NCBI GenBank assembly: GCA_031276195.1
Contig: JAISNN010000085.1
Coordinates: forward strand, 1-43,129
DNA: 43,129 nucleotides
Source of the DNA: Clostridiales bacterium
GTDB taxonomy: Bacteria > Bacillota > Clostridia > Christensenellales > JAISNN01
Direction of reading: 5' to 3'
The notes beneath the pieces were generated by a model. It was not told where the DNA came from and searched no databases. It saw nothing but the letters and a program-made list of their open reading frames with translations. The position numbers and the translations under genes are program-made. Positions 32,912 to 41,599 of this stretch are shown one piece after another. Positions within the stretch are counted from its first letter, which is position 1. Each line of letters opens with the position of its first letter.

Positions 32912-33391
32912 TTAAACGGGATACGACCTTATGCTTATTTGACCGAGCGTGAATTCCGTATTTTCGATGATGAAATTTTTGATTTCCGCGACCTTGACCG
33001 CCGTCAAGTCGTTGTCCGCGACGGTAACCGATATACCGCCCTCCGCGCAGGCGGCAAGCGACGCGGCGTAACCCTTTCCGAAAAGGAAAGTTTCGACGTT
33101 CGACTCGTATTCCATATACGCGGCGAGTTTATCTCTTGCCGCCTTCGCCGTTTCTATTTCCTCGGGCTTGGACGAAGCCGAATTTATGACCGCGTTGTAA
33201 TAATCGATCGCGCCGTTTCTGTTCGTCGTGCGTTCGGCTTTTGCCGCCGCGAAGAACGTCGCGACCGCGTTGTCGCTCACCGCGTCGTCGGGGGGTTGTT
33301 TTTGGGTGAGGTAGTAATTGAGATAGCCCGACGCCACGAGCAATACCACCATCGCGCACAAAATGATGATTTTTTTCTTGTTTGTTGCCAT
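32912..33391 (-). CDS. spoIIIAH: Stage III sporulation protein AH
   Basis: This 159-residue protein is made in the mother cell and bridges the space to the forespore by binding SpoIIQ through its YscJ/FliF-like ring-building domain. A single membrane helix is at about 7-29 (IIILCAMVVLLVASGYLNYYL), followed by an acidic linker and the C-terminal domain: FFAAAKAERTTNRNGAIDYY, SSKPEEIETAKAARDKL and VTVADNDLTAVKVAEIKNFI, the last being the typical SpoIIIAH ending. It is shorter than Bacillus SpoIIIAH (about 218) because the linker is short. It is the last gene of the cluster. Confidence 0.92.
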   Translation of the reverse strand: MATNKKKIIILCAMVVLLVASGYLNYYLTQKQPPDDAVSDNAVATFFAAAKAERTTNRNGAIDYYNAVINSASSKPEEIETAKAARDKLAAYMEYESNVETFLFGKGYAASLAACAEGGISVTVADNDLTAVKVAEIKNFIIENTEFTLGQISIRSYPV

Positions 33392-33414
33392 AATTCTCTT
33401 TATAACTCCTTTTC

Positions 33415-33655
33415 GTTTTTTATTTTTGTTTTTTATTTTTTTAATTTCGGCATTTTTGATTCCGGCGTTTTTGATTCCGGCATTTTTGATTCCGGCATTT
33501 TGATTCCGGCATTTTAATTTCGGCGTTTTAATTTCGGCGTTTTTAATTCCGGCATTTTTGATTCCGTTTTTTTTGATTCCGGCATTTTAATTTCGGCATT
33601 TTTGGTTTCGGCATTTTTGCTTTCGGCATTTTTGGTTTCGGTTTTTTAAAAATTT
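33415..33655. repeat. ~16 bp tandem repeats between spoIIIAG and spoIIIAH
   Basis: Units of GGCATTTTTGATTCC and GGCATTTTAATTTC type recur about twelve times. No gene lies in the gap. Confidence 0.85.
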
Positions 33656-33675
33656 CGTCCGTTAATTCCGCAAAA

Positions 33676-34275
33676 TTATTTTTGCATCGTAAATATCTCT
33701 ATGATGTCCGCGTTCACGTCCAAAATCCCCGCCGCCGCTTTCAGCAATTCCATTCGCACCGAAACGTTGTCCGCGCCCTCCGCGACGATCATAACTCCCA
33801 AAATCTCGGGCATAATCTCCTTTAATATAATCGGCTTCGACTTGCCGCCCTCGTTGATTATGATCGGCGTACTCGTTTCCGTCGTATTCTCGGTGATTCT
33901 GTCCGCGCCGCCGCTTGTATCCGTCGTCTTGTTTGTGGTAACGCTTTTCGATTCGGCGGTAACGATTTCCATTCCCCCGTCATACATTATCATTACGCTG
34001 ACCTTTCCCGCGCCCTTGATTGCGGACAACATATCCGCGAGTTTAGTTTCCAATTCGCGCAAGGGGTCGCCCGCGGCGGCTGCGGGTCGGACGGACGGTT
34101 TATACAGCGACGCGAATGCCAAAACGACGGCGGCGAGAAGCAGGGCGGCGGCGATGATTTTTATATGTTTGACCGATTTGATCCGCGCGTAAAAACCCTT
34201 CATTTTTGCGGCGAACTGTTCGCCGTTTTGCGGGATTTCTTTTTTTTCATTTTTTTCGACGAGTTGATTCACCAT
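33676..34275 (-). CDS. spoIIIAG: Stage III sporulation protein AG
   Basis: SpoIIIAG forms a large ring in the mother-cell membrane as part of the feeding-tube or secretion-like complex. The protein (199 residues) has one membrane helix (HIKIIAAALLLAAVVLAFASLY) and an extracytoplasmic domain with LETKLADMLSAIKGAGKVSVMIMYDGG, a Thr-rich loop (TTNKTTDTSGG) and the conserved ending PIILKEIMPEILGVMIVAEGADNVSVRMELLKAA. I start at ATG 34275 with AAGGG eight bases upstream; the open frame runs 13 codons further, but those codons are part of the intergenic repeat array. Confidence 0.92.
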   Translation of the reverse strand: MVNQLVEKNEKKEIPQNGEQFAAKMKGFYARIKSVKHIKIIAAALLLAAVVLAFASLYKPSVRPAAAAGDPLRELETKLADMLSAIKGAGKVSVMIMYDGGMEIVTAESKSVTTNKTTDTSGGADRITENTTETSTPIIINEGGKSKPIILKEIMPEILGVMIVAEGADNVSVRMELLKAAAGILDVNADIIEIFTMQK

Positions 34276-34279
34276 TCCG

Positions 34280-34530
34280 CATACCCTTATTCCGTCTTTT
34301 TTTTTATTCCGCAATTCCGCATTCCGTTATTCCGCATTCTTTTATTCCGTCTTTTTTCATTCCGTATTTTTTCATTCCGTATTCTTTTATTCCGTATTCT
34401 TTTATTCCGTACTTCCGTATTCTTTCATTCCGTACTTCCGTATCCCATTATTCCGCATTCTTTCGTTACGCAATTCCGCGTTTCCTTATTCCGTCTTTTT
34501 TTATTCCGCAATTCCGCATTCTTTTTTGAA
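34280..34530. repeat. ~10-11 bp tandem repeats between spoIIIAF and spoIIIAG
   Basis: ATTCCGTATTCTTTT and ATTCCGCATTC variants recur about twenty times up to the spoIIIAG start. The array reaches the presumed ribosome binding region of spoIIIAG. Confidence 0.85.
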
Positions 34531-34601
34531 CGTCTAAAAACGTTGATTGTACTTTCTTTTTTTATATTTTTTTCCCTCGTTTATGTTGTAAAAATTCTCT
34601 A

Positions 34602-34752
34602 TGTCTTTTTTTTGTTCGATATTTCTCACCGTCAAACGCTTACGCGCATCGATTGCGTTTTCTCTTTCAATTCCCCTCCGTGGGAGGGGATTAAGGGGCG
34701 GGGCGACCGAACGTCTTTTTTTGTTCGATATTTCCCGCCGTCAAACGCTTAC
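34602..34752. repeat. G-rich dispersed element (copy 2) flanked by ~40 bp direct repeats
   Basis: The element (34669-34710, TTCCCCTCCGTGGGAGGGGA then TTAAGGGGCGGGGCGACC) lies between two copies of TTTTTTTGTTCGATATTTC...CGTCAAACGCTTACG at 34602-34644 and 34713-34752. The flanking copies differ at only a few bases. No gene is present. Confidence 0.85.
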
Positions 34753-34780
34753 GTTTTTTTGTTTCGCGCTCCCTTTATCT

Positions 34781-35266
34781 CTATATTATCAAAACTCTTA
34801 TATCCTCTTTTTTTATTCCGTATCTTTTGTTGACGGCGTCTTTTATTCCGTCGCTAATATTTATATGCGGAGAATCCCCGTCAATGACTGATTGTTCCAA
34901 AAAAATATTGACGTACAAAATATTTTTTTTATTCGACGGGTCAAACACGATATCGACGTTTTTGACCTTAATTCCCTCGCCGTCCAGATAGTCCGCCATT
35001 CCGGCGGCTTGCGCTTTATACGCGTCGGCGTATACGGCGTATATAAAATTTTCGTCCGTTCCGTAGGCGTTCGACGCGAAGTCGAAAAGTTTGCCGATAT
35101 CCGCGCCGCCTTTCAAAAACCCCGCGACGGGGGCTATGACGACGGTTATGACGACGACGGAAAAAATCCCCTTGATGTATTTATTCGTCTGTCCGTCGGG
35201 CAGGATTATGTCGAGCAGAACCGTCAAGACCATTACGCCCGCGATTGAAATTATCCACGACAGCAT
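34781..35266 (-). CDS. spoIIIAF: Stage III sporulation protein AF
   Basis: The 161-residue protein has two N-terminal membrane helices (IISIAGVMVLTVLLDIIL and IFSVVVITVVIAPVAGFL) separated by PDGQTNKYIKG, a conserved SpoIIIAF feature, and a soluble ring-building domain with VKNVDIVFDPSNKKNILYV and the C-terminal GIKDAVNKRYGIKKEDIRVLII. It is one of the membrane parts of the SpoIIIA complex. The ATG has AAAAAGGAGAACGGTA upstream. Confidence 0.94.
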   Translation of the reverse strand: MLSWIISIAGVMVLTVLLDIILPDGQTNKYIKGIFSVVVITVVIAPVAGFLKGGADIGKLFDFASNAYGTDENFIYAVYADAYKAQAAGMADYLDGEGIKVKNVDIVFDPSNKKNILYVNIFLEQSVIDGDSPHINISDGIKDAVNKRYGIKKEDIRVLII

Positions 35267-35373
35267 TACCGTTCTCCTTTTTTTTAAAAATAAGCGTCGA
35301 TGAGCGGCGGATATGAAAATTTTTCAACCGCGCTTTCAAGCCCGAAGAGTTTTCCGTCCGTCGAATCCAAACG

Positions 35374-36756
35374 CTAAAAAACGTTCGCCGTCATCACGAC
35401 CAGCATCGCGACCAAAAAAAACATAAATCCCGCCCCCAAAACCGAAGAGACGAGGAGTTTCATATCGGACGCCAGCCCCGAAATCATCTTTGAGATTCGC
35501 GCGTCCGCGATGGGTTCGGTGATCGCCGCGAGCAATTTCAACGCCAGCACGAACACCGCGATTTTTATAACGGGCGAAAAAATCATCGTCAGCATTATGA
35601 TAACGCTCGTGAAGCCCACGGCGTTTTTGACGAGTACGAGGCTGCCCAAAACCAAATCGAAACCGTCCGAGAGATAGCCGCCCAAAATCGGCACGTAACT
35701 TGACACCGCGAACTTGACGGCGTTTACCGTAACGCCGTCCAAAGCCGCGCCCGTGATGCCCTTGACGGTTACGAACAGCATAAATAGCGTGAAAACGCCT
35801 CCCAAAATCCAATTCGCCGAAGTCTTAAAAAAATTGCGGAAGCCCTCCAACCGAACGGTTTCCGACATATTCCCGATGACGGAAAAAAATATCGACGCGA
35901 TAAAACACGGCACGACGACGGCGTTTATGACGGAGATTATCCCGACCGCAAGCCCCCCCATAAGGGGTTGATACGCCGCCGCGCCGATGTGTCCGCCCAG
36001 CGCGCTCATAAGGGTCAGCATAACGGGAAAAACGATATTCATAAGGCGCGACATTCCTTGCAAGAGGGTCTTTACGCCGTCGATATAGCCGGCGACCTGC
36101 CTGAGCAAAATGAGAATGACCAGCGCGTAGCATACGAAAAAAATTATTTCGCGCGTGGATTTCTTTAAAAAATTCGACGTTACGCCCGAGACGAAGCCGC
36201 TTAACAGACATATTATCACGACCGCCGCCAAAAGGGGCAGAATCGCGGCGGTATCCCTCAAAACGACGTCCGCGGCAAGCCTGAAAAAGATTTCGGGTCC
36301 GCCGCCCAAATCGCCGTCGATAATTTTTTTTATGTATTCCTCGACGCTCATTCCGAGTCCGCCGCCGAGAGAATCGACAAAATCTTGAAGTTCGCTAAGA
36401 TCCAATTCGCCGAGACTTTTACCGACGTTTTCGTCCAATCCGCGCTCGATTTCTTCGCGGCTCATTCCGTCCGAAGAGGCCGCGAAAGCGTCCGTTTTCC
36501 CGTTTACATTTCCGTTTGTCAATTCGGCATATCCCGCTCCGTTCCGCGAAAAACCGTCCGTTTCCCCGTTTGCATTTTCGTTTGTCAATTCGGCATATCC
36601 CGCTCCGCTCCGCGAAAAACCGTCCGTTTCCCCGTTTATATTTCCGTCCGGAGACGCCGCGGAAACCGCGTCCGTGTGCGAAAAAATAACAAACGAAAAC
36701 AGAGATAAAAAGAATATAAATATAAACGCGCATACCGCTCTTTTTTTTGTTTTCAT
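35374..36756 (-). CDS. spoIIIAE: Stage III sporulation protein AE
   Basis: The multi-membrane permease-like subunit of the SpoIIIA complex. I start at ATG 36756 (460 residues), which begins a signal peptide (AVCAFIFIFFLSLFSFVIFS); the open frame extends 19 codons upstream without a better site. The mature part after about residue 105 matches the family: ELQDFVDSLGGGLGMSVEEYIKKIIDG, then eight or so membrane helices with FPVMLTLMSALGGHIGAAAYQPLMGG and GYLSDGFDLVLGSLVLVKNAVG. Between the signal and this core lie 2.5 copies of a 21-residue unit (NGETDGFSRSGAGYAELTNE), not usual in SpoIIIAE. Confidence 0.94.
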   Translation of the reverse strand: MKTKKRAVCAFIFIFFLSLFSFVIFSHTDAVSAASPDGNINGETDGFSRSGAGYAELTNENANGETDGFSRNGAGYAELTNGNVNGKTDAFAASSDGMSREEIERGLDENVGKSLGELDLSELQDFVDSLGGGLGMSVEEYIKKIIDGDLGGGPEIFFRLAADVVLRDTAAILPLLAAVVIICLLSGFVSGVTSNFLKKSTREIIFFVCYALVILILLRQVAGYIDGVKTLLQGMSRLMNIVFPVMLTLMSALGGHIGAAAYQPLMGGLAVGIISVINAVVVPCFIASIFFSVIGNMSETVRLEGFRNFFKTSANWILGGVFTLFMLFVTVKGITGAALDGVTVNAVKFAVSSYVPILGGYLSDGFDLVLGSLVLVKNAVGFTSVIIMLTMIFSPVIKIAVFVLALKLLAAITEPIADARISKMISGLASDMKLLVSSVLGAGFMFFLVAMLVVMTANVF

Positions 36757-36876
36757 TTCGATTGTTTCCGTTTTTTTCCGTATTTTTTTTATACTAAACC
36801 AACCTCCGATCACTGACCGCCGATAATAAACCGGCTTTACCGGCCGCTCCCTCCGCCGCCGCGCATTCCCGAGTTT

Positions 36877-37263
36877 TCAATACGCCAAACCCGATATAAC
36901 GTCGATAAAAGCCGTCATCACGGGCATCGCCATCAAAAAAATCGTAATTTTCCCGGCGAGTTGAATTTTTCCGGCGATCGACGCGCAATTCATATCGTTG
37001 CAGACTTCCGCCGAATATTCGGTTACATATCCTATCCCGATAATTTTCAATATACCCGAAAAGAGACGTTCGTCGATATTAGTTTTATTGACGAGAGTAT
37101 TAAATGCGTCGATCACGTCGGTAAGCGAATTCAAGACGAAAATTAATATCATAACGCCGGCGGCCATAACGCTGAAAATGACAAATTCGGGCTTTCCGTC
37201 CTTCAAAAATACGCCGATCACCGCGCCTACAATACCCACTCCGATAACCTTAAAAATATCCAA
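36877..37263 (-). CDS. spoIIIAD: Stage III sporulation protein AD
   Basis: This 128-residue membrane protein has four apparent helices and the family pattern IIGVGIVGAVIGVFLKDGKPEF-like start, LIFVLNSLTDVIDAFNTL, RLFSGILKIIGIGYVTEYSAEVCND and the ending MPVMTAFIDVISGL. The start is TTG at 37263, supported by GAGGTGCGGC just upstream. It is paralogous to SpoIIIAC and probably forms a membrane subcomplex with it. Confidence 0.94.
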   Translation of the reverse strand: MDIFKVIGVGIVGAVIGVFLKDGKPEFVIFSVMAAGVMILIFVLNSLTDVIDAFNTLVNKTNIDERLFSGILKIIGIGYVTEYSAEVCNDMNCASIAGKIQLAGKITIFLMAMPVMTAFIDVISGLAY

Positions 37264-37438
37264 GCCGCACCTCTTTTTTTCATAAACTCGCTATAAATTT
37301 GAATGTTTTATCCGCCGCGCCTTTTTAAAAATTACATTTATTGCGCCTTAAAATAAATTCTAACCGATTCTGCTCTCGTTGAAAATCCGCAAGTCAATCC
37401 TCTGATTCCGTTCGGAAAAGTCCGCAAGTCAATCCTCT

Positions 37439-37479
37439 GATTCCCCTCCGTGGGAGGGGTGCAGGGGTGGGGCGGCCGA
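37439..37479. repeat. Dispersed G-rich element, copy 3
   Basis: ATTCCCCTCCGTGGGAGGGG followed by TGCAGGGGTGGGGCGGCC. Just left of it two direct copies of AAGTCAATCCTCTGATTCC occur at about 37391 and 37427, the second running into the element. The gap 37264-37565 has no gene. Confidence 0.85.
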
Positions 37480-37565
37480 TTTAGAATTCTTTAAACACCG
37501 TTTCCGCGGAGAGCAATTTTAAACGCCCGGCTCAACGTTTACGGTTAAAGATATTAAAAGCGGCT

Positions 37566-37763
37566 CTAATACAATCGAAAAATCGACTTCACGCTGTCAA
37601 ACAAACCGCCGATCATATCAATCACCATAAGAATGACGATGATAAGCCCGGCGAGCGTCGTAAACGTCGCGATTTCGTCTTTATCGCTCTTTTTCAAGAC
37701 GATATTTATCACGGCGGTGAGAATTCCCACGCCCGCTATCTTTAAAATAACGTCGATATTCAT
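37566..37763 (-). CDS. spoIIIAC: Stage III sporulation protein AC
   Basis: The 65-residue protein has two membrane helices (ILKIAGVGILTAVINIVL and FTTLAGLIIVILMVIDMI) joined by KKSDKDEIA, matching SpoIIIAC in length and layout. A GGAGG binding site precedes the ATG. Like the other spoIIIA genes it is separated from its neighbours by unusually long repeat-filled gaps. Confidence 0.94.
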   Translation of the reverse strand: MNIDVILKIAGVGILTAVINIVLKKSDKDEIATFTTLAGLIIVILMVIDMIGGLFDSVKSIFRLY

Positions 37764-37854
37764 AAAAAACCTCCATTAAAACGACGGCGCGATAAGCGTA
37801 AATTTAAATATTTCACAGAAAATAGAATACTATATTTTTTGCGGAATATAAAAA

Positions 37855-38033
37855 AATTTTTCCGCGTTTCTCTATCTAGCCGCAAACCGCAATAAGCGCG
37901 CTTCAAGGAAATAGGATACTCTATTTTTACGCAAATTCAAAAATTTTTCCGCGTTTCTCTATCCCGCCGCAAAACCGCGATAAGCGCGCTTCAAGAAAAT
38001 AGAATACTCTACTTTTACGCAAATTCAAAAAAT
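37855..38033. repeat. Tandem copies of the spoIIIAB 3' end
   Basis: Two ~90-bp units (TTTTTCCGCGTTTCTCTATC, then ATAAGCGCGCTTCAAG, AATACTCTA, TTTACGCAAATTCAAAA) end where the gene begins to read ATAAGCGCGATTCCCAAAAG. The gene end itself matches the unit, so these are decayed copies of it. A weaker third copy lies before 37860. Confidence 0.78.
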
Positions 38034-38537
38034 TCAAACCACCACTATCATAAGCGCGATTCCCAAAAGAATGCCCAATTTATACGCCAGACCGCCCTGA
38101 ACCTTATAGGCTTCTTTGGCTTTCGCGGCTATTTCCGCGAATTTATTTTTATAGTGTCCGATATTCGCCGCCTGCGACTCCGAATGGCTTCGCCCCAAAA
38201 TCATCAAAAAGTCGGCGATAACGACTCTCTCCTCTTTTTTCAGCCAGACGCATTCGAGAATTTTCAGGACGCTTTCGCGGTTCGCGATAATCTCCTCTTT
38301 TAGCAGCGCGGCAAAAGCGTTCACGTGTTTTGAAAATTCGTCTTTTTTCATATAGGTAAAGTTGTCGAGTATCTTAAAAAGAGGGGTTTTCAAATGAACG
38401 ATCTCGTCGATAAGGAGGTTACAGAGATTGTTCAGCCCCTCGAAATACTCCGCGCGCGTCTTGTAATAGTGCCTTACGCCCGCGCCGCCGTAAAGAGAAC
38501 CGACGAAAAGCGACGCGCCTGCAATCAATGAAAACAT
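38034..38537 (-). CDS. spoIIIAB: Stage III sporulation protein AB
   Basis: The 167-residue protein has an N-terminal membrane helix (FSLIAGASLFVGSLYGGAGV), a helical GspF-like cytoplasmic domain (GLNNLCNLLIDEIVHLKTPLF, WLKKEERVVIADFLMILGRS) and a C-terminal helix (YKLGILLGIALMIVVV), as in other SpoIIIAB proteins. It may act as the platform for the AA ATPase. The ATG follows GAGGACTAAAAACTT. Confidence 0.93.
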   Translation of the reverse strand: MFSLIAGASLFVGSLYGGAGVRHYYKTRAEYFEGLNNLCNLLIDEIVHLKTPLFKILDNFTYMKKDEFSKHVNAFAALLKEEIIANRESVLKILECVWLKKEERVVIADFLMILGRSHSESQAANIGHYKNKFAEIAAKAKEAYKVQGGLAYKLGILLGIALMIVVV

Positions 38538-38590
38538 AAGTTTTTAGTCCTCTTGTTTTTCAATTTTTCTTACTCTCGTTTTATGCGTTA

Positions 38591-38720
38591 AAATTTTTCT
38601 TTTTCATATTTTTATCCCTTTGTTTTCTATGCTCTGAAAGCGAAAGTATATAAACTTGCCCTTTCGTTTCACCTCCGCAATTCCCCTCCGCGTGAGGGGA
38701 TCAAGTGGCGGAGCGGCATA
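38591..38720. repeat. Copy of the spoIIIAA 3' end plus G-rich element (copy 4)
   Basis: AAATTTTTCTTTTTCATATT and the following TTTATCCCTTTGTTTTCTAT (38591-38630) repeat 38726-38764, the end of spoIIIAA. Between the two copies lies a diverged dispersed G-rich element (38679-38720). The layout, element between two direct copies, is the same as at 34602-34752. Confidence 0.85.
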
Positions 38721-38737
38721 TTTAGAATTTTTCTTTT

Positions 38738-39637
38738 TCACATTTTTGTCCCTTTGTTTTCTATCACCCGAATCTTCCCTCCCGGTCTTTCTAATACCAA
38801 AAAGAAATCGAAAAAGCGCAGCATTCTCTCGAACGGAGTATTCTTTAACGCCTCCGTATCCCTCGCGTGTACGGACGCCATAACGCGCACTCCCGCCCTC
38901 GCGATATCGCAAATCCCCTCCGCGTCGTCCTCTCCGAAAAGTTCGTCCATAACGATCATATCGGGGCGCATAGAGCGGACGGCGTTTTCATAGACGAGTT
39001 TTTTTTCCGCGCCGGCCATAACGTCCGTGAAGTCTCCGGCATCCAGAATACTCTTTCCGTCGGACACGGCGGCGATTTCGTTTCTTTCGTCGATAAGGAG
39101 GATATTATATAGTTTTTCGGAATAGAGCCGCGTCAACTCTCTCAAAAGCGTAGTTTTTCCCGCTCCGGGCGGCGAAACAACCAAAATATTTTTTAAGCCG
39201 CCATCCACGATATACGAAACTTCGCCGGCGCACCCCTTGACCTCGTGCGGAATTCTTATATTCAAACTCGCTATATTTTTCAGCGCGGACACCCTGCCGC
39301 CCTCCGAAACGACCGCCCCGCTCGCGCCGATCCGCATTCCGCGGTATGAGATATAGCCCTTTAAAAGGCTGTCGGAAACCGCGTAGACCGAATGCCCGGA
39401 GGCGACGCTGAGGGCGTATTCCACGTCTTCGGCTTGCGCGACGACGGGTTGGGCGGTATTTTTTTTGCGGTCGGACGGATAGCAAACGCCGTTTTCCGTT
39501 ACGACGGCGTTTCCGAATTTTCCGCAAATCACAAGGGGCTTGCCGATCCTCAACCTGACCTCGAAAAGGCTTTCGGGCGTGATTCCGCATCTTACAATCG
39601 CCTGATATATATTTTTATTCAAAAGATTTTTCAGCAT
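38738..39637 (-). CDS. spoIIIAA: Stage III sporulation protein AA, ATPase
   Basis: SpoIIIAA is a secretion-type ATPase that powers the SpoIIIA complex. Walker A is VVSPPGAGKTTLLREL, followed by LLIDERNEIA (Asp-box), MIVMDELFGEDDAEGI (Walker B region) and ASVHARDTEAL, with the N-terminal RLRIGKPLVI and GHSVYA regions of the family. I start at ATG 39637, giving 299 residues; the frame extends to a TTG at 39679, but those codons belong to the upstream repeat array. Neither start has a good ribosome binding site. First gene of the cluster. Confidence 0.93.
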   Translation of the reverse strand: MLKNLLNKNIYQAIVRCGITPESLFEVRLRIGKPLVICGKFGNAVVTENGVCYPSDRKKNTAQPVVAQAEDVEYALSVASGHSVYAVSDSLLKGYISYRGMRIGASGAVVSEGGRVSALKNIASLNIRIPHEVKGCAGEVSYIVDGGLKNILVVSPPGAGKTTLLRELTRLYSEKLYNILLIDERNEIAAVSDGKSILDAGDFTDVMAGAEKKLVYENAVRSMRPDMIVMDELFGEDDAEGICDIARAGVRVMASVHARDTEALKNTPFERMLRFFDFFLVLERPGGKIRVIENKGTKM

Positions 39638-39669
39638 AACGCATTTAAAGATTTTTTTGCACAACGCAT

Positions 39670-39892
39670 TTAAGGACAACTTACGATAATCGATTTAAGG
39701 ACAATCTATGATAATTAATTTTATGACAATCTATGATAATTAATTTTATTACAACTTATGATAGTTAATTTTATGACAATCTATGATAGTTAATTTTATG
39801 ACAACTTATGATAGTTAATTTAAGGGCAATCTATGATAACCGCTTTAAGAATAATCTATGATAATCGGTTTTAGTATAATCTATTCGGAATT
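39670..39892. repeat. ~24 bp tandem repeats upstream of spoIIIAA
   Basis: Units of ACAATCTATGATAATTAATT plus TTATG recur about nine times and end at the spoIIIAA start. They occupy the place where the sigma-E promoter of the cluster would be expected, and I could not pick out a promoter within them. Confidence 0.85.
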
Positions 39893-39978
39893 ATTAAAAA
39901 ATAAACTCATTTTTTTCTTATATTTCAACGCCGCCGCCGATATAATAGTTCGTTTTTTGTCGCATAATGTCATATCGC

Positions 39979-40007
39979 TTGACTAAAAAATTCAAATGTG
40001 ATAATAT
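39979..40007 (+). promoter_or_regulatory. Promoter for the sulfur amino-acid genes
   Basis: TTGACT (39979-39984) and TAATAT (40002-40007) are 17 bases apart on the plus strand. Transcription would start near 40014, about 390 bases before the next start codon. Confidence 0.6.
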
Positions 40008-40013
40008 TTAAAA

Positions 40014-40406
40014 AAGATACACCTTGAAAATTTTTATCTATATACATTGCGGCGTGTCCGCATAACGCGCCGACGGCGGCTTACGGCGGTTAATCTTTCT
40101 TTTTCGCGTTGTTTTTTCCCCGCATAGCGATGCTATGCCGCGTCAAAAACGCCTTAAAAAGAACAAAAACCGTCTGAAATTCTATCGTTTTCGTTTATGT
40201 GAACGCGCCCCGATAAGTGAACGCGCCATAATGTGAACGCGCCCCGATACGTGAACGCGCCATAATGTGAACGCACGCCGATATGTGAATGCGCGCCGAT
40301 ATGTGAACGCGTCCTAAAACGCCGGATTTGCAAACTAAAACCCGCCGCAAAGACGGCTTACGGTCAATAAATCAGAGATTTAAAAAACGCATATAAGGAT
40401 AAATTT
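40014..40406 (+). other. Long untranslated leader with repeats and hairpins
   Basis: The leader contains a perfect GCATAGC/GCTATGC hairpin (40122-40138), G+C-rich segments around 40050-40095, and about six repeats of GTGAACGCGCCCCGATA type (40199-40315). The length suggests attenuation or a riboswitch for the downstream sulfur genes, but I could not match a SAM riboswitch or T-box by eye. Confidence 0.4.
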
Positions 40407-41546
40407 ATGAAAAAAGAAACTCTCTGCGTCCGCGGAACAAACCAAAAAGCCTTCGACGAACGCACGGGCGCGATCAGCGTCCCGATCTATCAGAGCGCGA
40501 CGTTCGAGCATCCCGCCCTCGGCGAAAGCACGGGCTTCGACTATTCGCGTATGCAAAACCCGACGCGCCTGTCTTTGGAACGCACCGTCGCCGCCCTCGA
40601 AAACGGGAGCGAAGCGTTCGCGTATTCCACGGGTATGGCGGCGGTCGCGGGCGTCGCCGAATTGTTTTCGATCGGGGATAAAATCATCGCGTCGCGCGAT
40701 CTCTACGGCGGCGCGATAAGGCTCTTTAACCGCGTTTCCAAAAAGAACGGAATCGAAACCGACTACGCCGACACGACGGACATAGACGAAATCCAAAGAA
40801 AAATCACGAAAAACACAAGGGCGGTTTTCATCGAAACGCCCTCGAACCCTATGATGGATGTGTCCGACGTCGCGGAGATTTCGCGGCTTACGCGCGCGAA
40901 CGGTCTTTTGCTGATCGTGGACAACACCTTTTTGTCGCCGTATTTTCAGCGTCCGTTGGATCTGGGCGCGGACATAGTAATACACAGCGGCACAAAATTT
41001 TTGGCGGGGCACAACGACACACTGTCCGGCTTTACCGTCGTCAAAGATCCCGCGCTGGGTGAAAAAATCCGTTTTTTATATAAGACCGTGGGCGCGTGCC
41101 TCTCGCCTTTCGACTCGTGGCTGACCCTCCGCGGGATCAAAACGCTCGCGCTGAGAATGGAAAAACAGCAGTCGAACGCGCAAAAAATCGCGGCGTTTCT
41201 CTTGCAAAACCGCCGCGTAAAAAAGGTTTTATATTCGGGGCTGCCCGATTCTAAGGGCTATGAAATAATGAAAAAGCAGGCTTCGGGTTTCGGCTCGATG
41301 ATTTCGTTCGAGGTCGAGTCGTTCGCGCTCGCCGAAAAGATTTTAAAAAGCCTGTCCTTAATCTCTTTTGCGGAGAGTTTGGGGGGGGTCGAGACGCTCA
41401 TCACCTACCCGACGGTTCAGACGCACGCCGACGTGCCTGTCGCCGAACGCGAAGCGCGCGGAATCAACGACAGACTGCTGCGTCTTTCGGTCGGGATCGA
41501 GGACGCGGACGACTTGATCGAAGATTTGGAAAGGGCGATCGGATAG
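40407..41546 (+). CDS. Cys/Met metabolism PLP-dependent enzyme (gamma-synthase/lyase)
   Basis: The 379-residue enzyme belongs to the trans-sulfuration family (MetB, MetC, MetY, CGL, MGL). The PLP lysine is K197 in HSGTKFLAGHND; the phosphate-binding YSTGMAAV is at 73-80, the active-site RMQNPTR at 48-54, and ETPSNPMM and IVDNTFLSPYFQRPL follow. Choosing among cystathionine gamma-synthase, gamma-lyase and methionine gamma-lyase needs more than motifs. The ATG has AAGGATAAATTT upstream. It is followed by a cystathionine beta-lyase-like gene, so a role in methionine or cysteine interconversion is likely. Confidence 0.92.
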   Translation: MKKETLCVRGTNQKAFDERTGAISVPIYQSATFEHPALGESTGFDYSRMQNPTRLSLERTVAALENGSEAFAYSTGMAAVAGVAELFSIGDKIIASRDLYGGAIRLFNRVSKKNGIETDYADTTDIDEIQRKITKNTRAVFIETPSNPMMDVSDVAEISRLTRANGLLLIVDNTFLSPYFQRPLDLGADIVIHSGTKFLAGHNDTLSGFTVVKDPALGEKIRFLYKTVGACLSPFDSWLTLRGIKTLALRMEKQQSNAQKIAAFLLQNRRVKKVLYSGLPDSKGYEIMKKQASGFGSMISFEVESFALAEKILKSLSLISFAESLGGVETLITYPTVQTHADVPVAEREARGINDRLLRLSVGIEDADDLIEDLERAIG

Positions 41547-41599
41547 AGATTTTTATTTATGAATTTCATAAATAATTCCTTATTTTTACGGCATAAAAT

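Noticed and set aside
32813-33517. 234-codon plus-strand frame opposite spoIIIAH
   Set aside because: It is the complement of spoIIIAH, its duplicated 3' end and the GGCATTTTTGATTCC repeats; spoIIIAH on the minus strand is the recognised gene.
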